Shown piece by piece: positions 39,136 through 45,443 of a DNA stretch of 45,443 nucleotides. Numbering within the stretch: position 1 is the first letter of the stretch; the number at the start of each line of letters is the position of its first letter. Origin of the DNA: Kitasatospora sp. DSM 101779 (GTDB lineage Bacteria; Actinomycetota; Actinomycetes; Streptomycetales; Streptomycetaceae); contig NZ_JAHTIK010000001.1 of NCBI RefSeq assembly GCF_025655475.1, positions 2,690,896-2,736,338 on the forward strand, read 5' to 3'. The notes under the pieces are model-generated. The model worked only from the letters and a program-made list of their open reading frames with translations, made no database searches and was not told where the DNA came from. A program made the position numbers and the translations under genes.

Positions 39136-40026
39136 ATGACGCTCAACCCCGCTCTGCCGCTGCCGGCCGGCGTCCGGACGGCCGCCGCCCGCACCGCCCG
39201 CCGGCGCGCCGCCCTCCAGTGGGTCGCCGTGCACTCGCTGGCGATCGCCGCCGCGCTGTTCTTCCTGCTGCCCTTCGTCTTCGTGCTGCTCACCTCGGTG
39301 ATGAGCGACCGCCAGGCGCTCACCTCCGAGCTGTGGCCCACGAGTTGGCACTGGGAGAACTACGCGCAGGTCTGGCGCACCCCCGGCTTCCTCACCTGGT
39401 GGCGCAACAGCCTGCTATACGCCGGCCTCGGCACCCTGCTCACCGTCGTCTCCAGCCTCCCCGTGGCGTACGCCCTGGCCAAGTTCCGCTTCCGCGGCCG
39501 GCGGCTCGCCCTGATGGCGGTGGTCTCGATGATGATGCTGCCGCCGCAGGTCACCGTGATCCCGATGTACCTGTTCTGGGCCAAGCAGCTCCACCTCACC
39601 GGCTCGCTCTGGCCGCTGCTGGTGCCGATGGCCTTCGGCGACGCGTTCTCGATCTTCCTGCTGCGGCAGTTCCTGCTGACCGTGCCGAACGAGTACCTGG
39701 AGGCCGCCCGGATCGACGGCTGCGGCGACGTCCGCACCCTGCTGCGGGTGGTCCTCCCGATGGCCCGGCCGGCGATCGCCGCGGTCGCGCTCTTCCAGTT
39801 CTTCTACTGCTGGAACGACTACTTCGGCCCGCAGATCTACGCCAGCGAGAACCCGGGCGCCTGGACGCTCAGTTACGGCCTGGAGTCGTTCAAGGGCGCC
39901 CACCACACCGACTGGAACCTCACCATGGCGGCCACCCTGCTGGTGATGGCGCCGGTGATCATCCTCTTCTTCTTCGCACAGAAGGCCTTCATCGAAGGCG
40001 TGACACTGACAGGGGTCAAGGGCTGA
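39136..40026 (+). CDS. Carbohydrate ABC transporter permease 2 (MalG type)
   Basis: Permease of 296 residues with six predicted helices (first: SLAIAAALFFLLPFVFVLLT). The EAA loop is YLEAARIDGCGDVRTLLRVV, followed by LPMARPAIAAVALFQFFYCW typical of MalG-like subunits. The ATG at 39136 lies 3 nt after the stop of permease 1, and its own TGA overlaps the ATG of the GH4 gene by one base (TGATG), so the whole operon is tightly coupled. Confidence 0.92.
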   Translation: MTLNPALPLPAGVRTAAARTARRRAALQWVAVHSLAIAAALFFLLPFVFVLLTSVMSDRQALTSELWPTSWHWENYAQVWRTPGFLTWWRNSLLYAGLGTLLTVVSSLPVAYALAKFRFRGRRLALMAVVSMMMLPPQVTVIPMYLFWAKQLHLTGSLWPLLVPMAFGDAFSIFLLRQFLLTVPNEYLEAARIDGCGDVRTLLRVVLPMARPAIAAVALFQFFYCWNDYFGPQIYASENPGAWTLSYGLESFKGAHHTDWNLTMAATLLVMAPVIILFFFAQKAFIEGVTLTGVKG

Positions 40027-41315
40027 TGTCCGCACTGAAGTTGGCAATCGTCGGCGGCGGTTCCACGTACACACCCGAGCTGATCGACGGCTTCGCCCGG
40101 CTCCGGGACACCCTGCCGATCGGCGAACTCGTCCTGGTCGACCCGGCCGCCGATCGGCTGGAGCTGATCGCCGGCCTGGCCCGGCGGATCTTCGCGCGGC
40201 AGGGCCACGACGCGGTGGTGACCACCGCGTCGGAGGTCGCCGCCGGGGTGCAGGGCGCCGACGCCGTCCTGCTGCAGTTGCGGGTCGGCGGGCAGGCCGC
40301 CCGCAACGAGGACGAGACCTGGCCGCTGGAGTGCGGCTGCGTGGGCCAGGAGACCACCGGCGCGGGCGGGTTGGCGAAGGCGCTGCGCACCGTGCCGGTG
40401 GTGCTGGACATCGCCGAGACGGTGCGCCGGGCCAACCCGGACGCCTGGATCGTCGACTTCACCAACCCGGTCGGCATCGTCACCCGCGCCCTGCAGACCG
40501 CCGGCCACAAGGCCGTCGGCCTGTGCAACGTGGCGATCGGCTTCCAGCGGAAGTTCGCCGGCCACCTCGGCGTCGAGCCCGACCGCATCCGGCTGGACCA
40601 CGTCGGCCTCAACCACCTCACCTGGGAGCGCGGCGTCACCCTGCTCGACGCCCCCGGCGCGGCCACCGGCCGCGAGGTGCTGCCCGAACTCCTCGCCGGC
40701 CACGGCGAGGCGATCGCCGCCGACCTGCACCTGCCGCTCGACGTGGTCCGCCGGCTCGGCGTCGTCCCCTCCTACTACCTGCGCTACTTCTACCAGCACG
40801 ACCTGGTGGTCGAGGAGTTGAAGGAGAAGGGCTCGCGGGCCGCCGAGGTGGCCGCGATCGAACGGCAGCTGCTGGAGATGTACGCCGACCCGGCCCTGGA
40901 CACCAAGCCCGAACTGCTCGGCAGGCGCGGCGGCGCCTTCTACTCCGAGGCCGCCGTCCAGCTGATCGCCGCCCTGCTCGGCACCGACGGCACCACGGGC
41001 GTGCAGGTGGTCAACACCCGCAACAACGGGGTGCTGCCCTTCCTGCCCGACGACGCGGTGATCGAGGTCCCCGCCGAGGTCGACCCGCAGGGCGTGCGCC
41101 CGCTGCCGCAGCGCCCCGTCGAGCCGCTGTACGCCGGCCTGATCGCCGCCGTCACCGGCTACGAGCAGCTGGCATTGGAGGCCGCGCTCAAGGGCGGCCG
41201 GGACCGCGTGTTCGACGCCCTGCTCGCCCACCCGCTGGTCGGCCAGATCGACCTCGCCGACCGGCTCACCGACCGGCTGATCGCCCACAACCGCGCCCAC
41301 CTCGGCTGGGCGTGA
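40026..41315 (+). CDS. GH4 NAD-dependent glycosidase (6-phospho-beta-glucosidase type)
   Basis: Cytoplasmic 429-residue enzyme of glycoside hydrolase family 4, which cleaves glycosides by an NAD+- and divalent-metal-dependent redox/elimination route. Seen: the NAD fold LAIVGGGSTYTPELIDGFA, DFTNPVGIVTRAL, the metal Cys in GLCNVAIG and metal His in VGLNHLTW, and YYLRYFYQHD with the conserved Tyr. The closest subgroup by these motifs is 6-phospho-beta-glucosidase (LicH/CelF), which acts on substrates phosphorylated at C6. Because sugars imported by ABC systems arrive unphosphorylated, the adjoining kinase may supply the phosphate. The ATG at 40026 overlaps the permease stop. Confidence 0.92.
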   Translation: MSALKLAIVGGGSTYTPELIDGFARLRDTLPIGELVLVDPAADRLELIAGLARRIFARQGHDAVVTTASEVAAGVQGADAVLLQLRVGGQAARNEDETWPLECGCVGQETTGAGGLAKALRTVPVVLDIAETVRRANPDAWIVDFTNPVGIVTRALQTAGHKAVGLCNVAIGFQRKFAGHLGVEPDRIRLDHVGLNHLTWERGVTLLDAPGAATGREVLPELLAGHGEAIAADLHLPLDVVRRLGVVPSYYLRYFYQHDLVVEELKEKGSRAAEVAAIERQLLEMYADPALDTKPELLGRRGGAFYSEAAVQLIAALLGTDGTTGVQVVNTRNNGVLPFLPDDAVIEVPAEVDPQGVRPLPQRPVEPLYAGLIAAVTGYEQLALEAALKGGRDRVFDALLAHPLVGQIDLADRLTDRLIAHNRAHLGWA

Positions 41316-41369
41316 CCCGACGATGACCGCCTCGCACCACCCCGCCCCGAACCGCACCGAGGGGAACCG

Positions 41370-42386
41370 ATGACCCGCCAGCACGACGCCCCGCTCCCCG
41401 GCGTCCTCGCCGTCGACGCCGGGAACAGCAAGACCGACGTGGCGCTGGTCGCCGCCGACGGCACCGTGCTCGGCTCCGCCCGCGGCGGCGGCTTCCAGCC
41501 GCAGCTCGACGGCGCCGACGAGGCCATCGGCGGCCTCGCCCCACTCGTCGAATCGGTCGCCGAGCAGGCCGGGTTGAGACCCGGCACCCCGGTGGCCGCG
41601 CACGTGTCCGCCTGCCTCGCCAACGCCGACCTGCCGGTCGAGGAGGAGCGGCTGCTCGCCGCCCTTCAGGCCCGCGGCTGGGGCACCACCAGCGCCGTCG
41701 CCAACGACACCTTCGGGCTGCTGCGGGCCGGCACCGACGGCCCGCGCGGCGTCGCCGTGGTCTGCGGCGCCGGCATCAACTGCGTGGGCCTGCTGCCGGA
41801 CGGGCGCACCGCGCGCTTCCCCGCCCTCGGGCGGCTCACCGGCGACTGGGGCGGCGGCGGCGGACTGGCCGCCGAGGCGATGTGGCACGCCACCCGGGCC
41901 GAGGACGGCCGGGGCGCGCCGACCGGGCTCGCCGCGGCGATCGGCGCGCACTTCGGGCGGCCCACCGCCACCGCGGTGGCCGAGGGGATGCACCTCGGGG
42001 AGATCGCCGCGGACCGGCTGCACGAGATCGTCCCGGTGCTGTTCGCCGCCGCCGGGGCGGGCGACCGGGTGGCGCTCCGCCTGGTCGACCGGCAGGCCGA
42101 CGAGATCGTCCGCTTCGCCACCGTGGCGCTGCGGCGGCTCGACCTGCTGGACGAGGCCGTCCCGGTGGTACTCGGCGGCGGTGTGCTCGCCGCCCGGCTG
42201 CCGCTGCTGGTCGACAACGTGACGGCCCGGCTGGCCGCCGTGGCGCCGCTCGCCGAGCCGCGGATCGTGGTCGCACCGCCCGTCCTCGGTGCCGCCCTGC
42301 TCGGCCTCGACCGGATCGGCGCCGGCGACGGCGCGCAGCTGCGGCTGCGCGCCGCGTACGAACCCGTGCGCCCGGCGGCCGCCTGA
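41370..42386 (+). CDS. BadF/BadG-type sugar kinase (N-acetylglucosamine kinase family)
   Basis: 338-residue ASKHA-fold ATPase. The phosphate-1 motif is LAVDAGNSKTDVALV, with AVANDTFGLLRAG, the phosphate-2 segment VVCGAGINCVG, GRLTGDWGGGGGLA and the adenosine motif VPVVLGGGVLAARLP. The family includes N-acetylglucosamine and glucosamine kinases. Here it may phosphorylate the imported disaccharide for GH4, or a monosaccharide released by it. ATG at 41370 has GAGGGGA 8 nt upstream, 54 nt after the GH4 stop. A long terminator closes the operon. Confidence 0.88.
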   Translation: MTRQHDAPLPGVLAVDAGNSKTDVALVAADGTVLGSARGGGFQPQLDGADEAIGGLAPLVESVAEQAGLRPGTPVAAHVSACLANADLPVEEERLLAALQARGWGTTSAVANDTFGLLRAGTDGPRGVAVVCGAGINCVGLLPDGRTARFPALGRLTGDWGGGGGLAAEAMWHATRAEDGRGAPTGLAAAIGAHFGRPTATAVAEGMHLGEIAADRLHEIVPVLFAAAGAGDRVALRLVDRQADEIVRFATVALRRLDLLDEAVPVVLGGGVLAARLPLLVDNVTARLAAVAPLAEPRIVVAPPVLGAALLGLDRIGAGDGAQLRLRAAYEPVRPAAA

Positions 42387-42417
42387 CCCCTCGTCCGGCT
42401 CTCCGGCGCCCTGATCC

Positions 42418-42459
42418 CCCGCCGCCGCCCGGGGCCCGCACACCCCGGGCGGCGGCGGG
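42418..42459 (+). terminator. Terminator of the ABC/GH4/kinase operon
   Basis: Perfect 17-bp stem CCCGCCGCCGCCCGGGG / CCCCGGGCGGCGGCGGG with loop CCCGCACA, 31 nt after the kinase stop. Confidence 0.8.
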
Positions 42460-42529
42460 TCCGCCGGTGGACCGCGGGCGACCTGCCGGTCAAGGGACGG
42501 TCAAGAATCCGGGTCGGAAGGTTTGAACG

Positions 42530-42559
42530 TTGATCGGACGGTCCTACGAACGCTACGCT
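42530..42559 (+). promoter_or_regulatory. Promoter candidate for the PH-like gene
   Basis: -35 TTGATC (42530-42535), 18-nt spacer, -10 TACGCT (42554-42559). An overlapping alternative is TTGAAC (42523-42528) with TACGAA (42545-42550). Either gives a leader of 55-65 nt. Confidence 0.5.
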
Positions 42560-42620
42560 CCCGGCTTCGTACGGCGCCCGTCCACGGGGCGCCCACCCGA
42601 TCCCCAGGGGGAAGCGCCAG

Positions 42621-43043
42621 ATGGCGATCCGTAAGTCCACCATGCAGGAGCAGGTCGCCGAGGCGATCGCGGCGATCGAGCCGAACGACCGGCCCGTCGT
42701 CACCTTCCACACCGTCACCGGCCCGAGCCCGTGGCTGATGAGCCAGCTCGGCCTGATCGGCCAGCTGTTCGTGAAGTACTACTTCGTCACCCTCACCGAG
42801 CGCGTCGTCGTCGTGCACCGCGCCTCGCGGATGAGCAACCGGCCGCAGGAGCTGGTGCACGTGGTGCCGCTGGAGCAGGCGCGCACCCTGATCACCGAGG
42901 TGAAGCGGGCCGCGATGTGGAGCTCGATGCAGTTCCACTTCCCCGGCGAGCAGAAGCCGACCCGCCTGAACGTCGCCCGCTACTGGCGCTCCGAGCTGGA
43001 CCAGTTCGTGCCCGCGCTGACCGGCGTGCAGATCACCGGCTGA
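42621..43043 (+). CDS. Conserved PH-like protein, unknown function
   Basis: Soluble 140-residue protein. A short N-terminal helix (VAEAIAAIEPNDRP) precedes alternating beta-strands such as KYYFVTLTERVVVVHRAS and ELVHVVPLEQARTLITEVKR, and a C-terminal helix RYWRSELDQFVPAL; the order fits a bacterial PH-like barrel, in which a 'translate then turn into voltage-like' function is not known. No signal, membrane helix or catalytic motif is visible. ATG at 42621 has GGGGGAAG upstream. It is a single-gene unit with its own promoter and shares a terminator with the convergent nucleosidase. Confidence 0.75.
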   Translation: MAIRKSTMQEQVAEAIAAIEPNDRPVVTFHTVTGPSPWLMSQLGLIGQLFVKYYFVTLTERVVVVHRASRMSNRPQELVHVVPLEQARTLITEVKRAAMWSSMQFHFPGEQKPTRLNVARYWRSELDQFVPALTGVQITG

Positions 43044-43115
43044 GCCCCGCGCGCAGACGGCCGGAGGCCGGGACCACAGCGGTCCCGGCCTCCGCCGTGT
43101 CTGCACGCGGGGCTC
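43042..43115. terminator. Stop-to-stop bidirectional terminator hairpin
   Basis: Arms 43042-43075 and 43081-43115 pair over about 34 bp with one mismatch and a small bulge region, around loop ACAGC. The left arm begins inside the TGA of the PH-like gene and the right arm ends inside the stop codon of the convergent nucleosidase. Confidence 0.85.
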
Positions 43116-43689
43116 AGAGGTGCTCGTCCGCCCAGGCCGCGAGGATCTTCGCGCAGGCGTCCACCGACTCGCGCCAGGTGTGAGCGGCGCCGTCGTCGGC
43201 CTCGTCGCTGACGTACTTGACCAGCCGCACCGGCACCGCGGCCCGGCGGGCGACGGTGGCGATCGCGTAGCCCTCCATGTCGACGAGGTCGGCCTGCTCG
43301 GCGAGGCGGTCGCGGGCCGCGCCGTCCGAGACGAAGAGGTCGCCGGTGGCCAGGGTCGGGCCGACGCCGTCGTTGAGGGTGATCGGCGCGCCGTAGCTGC
43401 GGCCGGTCAGCGCGCGCAGCACCGGGGTGTCGATGTCGTGCTGCAGCACCCGGGAGACCTCGTGCGTGGTGCCGGCCAGGCCGGCGCGCAGCGCTCCCGC
43501 CGTCCCGAGGTTCACCACCTCGGCCGGCCGCGCGCCCTGGGCGAGCACGGTGGCCAGCGCGGCCGTCGAGTTGATCTTGCCGATGCCGGTGAGCAGGACG
43601 GGGAGGCGCTCGCCCAGGTGGGCCGCCTCCTCCCGGACGGCGACGACGAGCAGCGGGCGGTCCGGGGTGATGGTGCCGAGCAGACGCAT
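43114..43689 (-). CDS. Nucleosidase of the PNP/UDP phosphorylase family (MTA/SAH nucleosidase-like)
   Basis: Cytoplasmic 191-residue enzyme expected to hydrolyse the N-glycosidic bond of a purine nucleoside such as methylthioadenosine or S-adenosylhomocysteine. Family marks are PVLLTGIGKINSTAALATVL, VVNLGTAGAL, VDMEGYAIATVA (Met-Glu ribose-binding pair) and VRLVKYVSDEADDGAA with the catalytic Asp. It is shorter than MtnN (about 230) and the exact substrate is not certain; futalosine hydrolase is an alternative. ATG at 43689 has no ribosome site, but a -10-like TAGCAT ends 6 nt upstream, so the mRNA may be leaderless. Confidence 0.85.
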   Translation of the reverse strand: MRLLGTITPDRPLLVVAVREEAAHLGERLPVLLTGIGKINSTAALATVLAQGARPAEVVNLGTAGALRAGLAGTTHEVSRVLQHDIDTPVLRALTGRSYGAPITLNDGVGPTLATGDLFVSDGAARDRLAEQADLVDMEGYAIATVARRAAVPVRLVKYVSDEADDGAAHTWRESVDACAKILAAWADEHL

Positions 43690-43695
43690 GCCGCC

Positions 43696-43701
43696 ATGCT
43701 A
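43696..43701 (-). promoter_or_regulatory. Candidate -10 element TAGCAT for the nucleosidase (leaderless)
   Basis: On the minus strand TAGCAT ends 6 nt before the ATG at 43689, the spacing of leaderless transcripts. No -35 is apparent. Confidence 0.45.
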
Positions 43702-43924
43702 CGGCCGCCGCCGCGGAGCCCCGGGCGGCGGTGTTCGGGCTCCCGGGCGGGCAGCTGCGCACACAGAACGTCCGCGTTCGGGCGGAACGGCCCTTTGGTG
43801 CAGTCTCAAGATCGGCACAACTCGCGTGTGGTCGTCACATCCGGCGGCCATACTGCTGGCATCAGGGGGCCGGCGCCCTGCGGGGCGCCCGGGGATCCGG
43901 GGCACACAGGGGGAGGTGGGGCGG

Positions 43925-45322
43925 GTGACGGGACCGACGGTCGTCGAGGGCACGGCGCCGCCGGCGGGACGCGGCGCCGCGGCACGGCTGCCCGGGCTGC
44001 AGGACGCCGGCGAACGGCTGGCCGGACTGCGGCGGGCGGCGGGCACCCCGCCGGGCCGGCTGCGGCTGGCGGGCGCCGCCCTGGTCGCACTGCTGCTGCT
44101 GTTCGGGGGGACGGCGGCCCGGCAGGCCGACCGGCGGGCCGCAGCCACCGACCGGGTGGTCGGACACAGCCAGCCGCTCAGCCGGGACGCGGCCGAGATC
44201 TACCGCTCCCTCGCCGACGCCGACACCACCGCGGCCAGCGGCTTCCTGCTCGCCGGCGACGAGCCGGCCGGACTGCGCAAGCGCTACGAGGACGACCTCG
44301 CCACGGCCGGCGAGCTGCTCACCCGGGCCGCCGCCCGGACGGCCGCCAACTCCGAGGCGCAGCACCGGATCGACGAGCTGAGCCGCCAACTGCCGCAGTA
44401 CGCGGGACTGGTGGAGACCGCGCGGGCCGACAACCGGCTCGGCCTGCCGCTCGGCGGCGCCTACCTGCGGTACGCCTCGGGGCTGATGCAGAACACCATG
44501 CTGCCGTCCGCGCAGCAGCTGGTCGCCGCGGAGTCCGGGCAGCTCGACGAGGACTTCGCCGCGGCCGGGGCGATGCCCGTGGCCGCGCTGCTGCTGGGGC
44601 TGGCCGCACTGGCCGCGCTCGGCGGCCAGCAGGTGCTGCTCTTCCGCCGGACCAACCGGGTGTTCAACCCGGGGCTGGTGGCGGCCTCGGCGGTGGTGCT
44701 GGCCGTGGTGCTGTGGCTGGCCGTGGGCGGCGCGGTCGCCAGCGCCTCGCTGGCGGCCGGCCGCACCGGGGGCGCCGAACCGCTGCGGGTGCTCGGCCAG
44801 GCCCGGACGGAGGCGCTGCAGGCCCGCGCCGCGGAGAACCTCAACCTGGTCGCCCGCGGCGCGAGCGACAGCTACGGCAAGCGCTGGCAGACGGTCACCG
44901 GGTCGCTCGGCGGTACGCCGGTGCCGGGCGGCGGCCGGGCCGGCGGAGGCACGCTGGCACGGGCGGCCGAACTGGCCCCCGCGGGCGAGGCGGAACGCCG
45001 GCTGGACGAGGCCGGCAAGCAGTTCGCGCAGTGGGACTCCCGGCACGACGCGGCCGCGGCGAGCGACCGGGCCGGCGACTACGAGGCGGCGCTGCGGGCG
45101 ACCGTGGCCGTCGCCTCGGACACCACCACCGAGGCCGCCTGGGCCGCGATGGACCGACAGTTGGCCGCGGCAGGCGAGGCCGAGCAGGCCCGCTTCGCCG
45201 CGGAGACCTCCGGCGTGGCCGGCGGGTACGAGGCGCTGGCCGCGGGGGCGGCGGTGCTGGCCGTCCTGGCGGCGGCGGGCGTGGTCAGGGGCATCGGCCG
45301 TCGACTGGCCGAGTACCGGTGA
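43925..45322 (+). CDS. Four-helix membrane protein, probable GlnX-like sensor
   Basis: 465-residue membrane protein. TM1 (LRLAGAALVALLLLFGG) is followed by an extracytoplasmic helical domain of about 130 residues, TM2 (AGAMPVAALLLGLAALAALG) and TM3 (LVAASAVVLAVVLWLAVGGA), a second helical domain of about 170 residues, and TM4 (ALAAGAAVLAVLAAAGVVRG) ending RRLAEYR. This topology, with a probable secreted binding protein starting 11 nt downstream, matches mycobacterial GlnX, which passes an amino-acid signal from GlnH to kinase PknG. The assignment rests on topology and context only. GTG at 43925 has GGAGG 8 nt upstream. Confidence 0.75.
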   Translation: MTGPTVVEGTAPPAGRGAAARLPGLQDAGERLAGLRRAAGTPPGRLRLAGAALVALLLLFGGTAARQADRRAAATDRVVGHSQPLSRDAAEIYRSLADADTTAASGFLLAGDEPAGLRKRYEDDLATAGELLTRAAARTAANSEAQHRIDELSRQLPQYAGLVETARADNRLGLPLGGAYLRYASGLMQNTMLPSAQQLVAAESGQLDEDFAAAGAMPVAALLLGLAALAALGGQQVLLFRRTNRVFNPGLVAASAVVLAVVLWLAVGGAVASASLAAGRTGGAEPLRVLGQARTEALQARAAENLNLVARGASDSYGKRWQTVTGSLGGTPVPGGGRAGGGTLARAAELAPAGEAERRLDEAGKQFAQWDSRHDAAAASDRAGDYEAALRATVAVASDTTTEAAWAAMDRQLAAAGEAEQARFAAETSGVAGGYEALAAGAAVLAVLAAAGVVRGIGRRLAEYR

Positions 45323-45333
45323 GGGGGCGGGGG

Positions 45334-45443
45334 ATGACGGTGCGCACGGTGAAGGCCCGCAGGGTGCGGGCGGCCGTCGCGGGCGGCACGGCGGCCGCAG
45401 CGGCGCTCGCGGCGGCCGCCGGGCTGCTCGCGGGCGGCACGGC
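45334..45443 (+). CDS. Start of a secreted protein, probable GlnH-like binding protein (3' end missing)
   Basis: ATG at 45334, with GGGGGCGGGGG before it and 11 nt after the GlnX-like stop. The 36 visible residues begin MTVRTVKARRVRAAVAGGTA, a positively charged start, and continue as a long Ala/Gly-rich hydrophobic run as in an actinobacterial signal peptide. Identity as the glutamine/glutamate-binding lipoprotein is inferred from the neighbour; the diagnostic part lies outside the window. Confidence 0.6.
   Translation, partial: MTVRTVKARRVRAAVAGGTAAAAALAAAAGLLAGGT

Noticed and set aside
1..45443. Mobile elements, tRNA, rRNA or prophage
   Set aside because: No transposase, integrase, terminal repeats, cloverleaf or phage-type gene was recognised on either strand; composition is even apart from short promoter islands.

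Overview
This is a very GC-rich (roughly 73%) bacterial chromosome segment. Strong GGAGG-type ribosome binding sites, many GTG starts, repeated GTGA stop/start overlaps and the families present all point to Streptomycetaceae (Streptomyces or Kitasatospora). I found no tRNA, rRNA, CRISPR array, insertion sequence, integrase or phage gene. It reads as chromosomal core plus metabolic clusters, not a mobile island. About 32 protein genes are supported, two of them cut by the window edges.

Layout. 1-5505: the end of a DUF4349 membrane protein, hemE (haem synthesis), a DUF3000 protein, a LuxR-type response regulator with a collagen-like linker, and an RNase D-like exonuclease. 5796-9142: the fadA-fadB beta-oxidation operon behind a promoter that overlaps a TetR-like palindrome. 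9309-12860 (minus): a GT-C membrane glycosyltransferase and dxs (first step of the MEP isoprenoid pathway). 13044-17841 (minus): a xylose-type ABC importer (permease, ATPase, lipoprotein) and the ROK regulator upstream of it, matching the rok7B7-xylFGH arrangement known from Streptomyces coelicolor. 18172-20754: aminopeptidase N. 20812-25902: an OmpR-type two-component system divergent from a ferric-reductase-like flavocytochrome, an FMN-carrier protein and the ApbE flavin transferase, together an extracytoplasmic electron-transfer module.

25985-33135: alpha-glucan metabolism (malQ plus a small membrane protein), a large secreted GH84-like multidomain protein and a HAD phosphatase. 33242-35322: an HNH nuclease and an MscS channel. 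35546-42386: a second carbohydrate operon, consisting of a ROK regulator, ABC binding protein, two permeases, a GH4 NAD-dependent glycosidase and a BadF-type sugar kinase. This combination suggests import of a disaccharide, phosphorylation inside the cell without a PTS, and cleavage by GH4. 42621-45443: a PH-like protein of unknown role, a nucleosidase, and the start of what looks like a glnX-glnH(-pknG) amino-acid-sensing locus.

The points most worth a second look are: the GH84 domain, which keeps only one of the two catalytic aspartates and carries an 80-residue N-terminal extension; the zinc-less ROK regulator with its operator and the ABC/kinase/GH4 pathway; the flavinylation module with a phased TGAGA repeat; several start codons that sit 6-7 nt after a -10 hexamer (candidate leaderless mRNAs); and two very long perfect or near-perfect inverted repeats.
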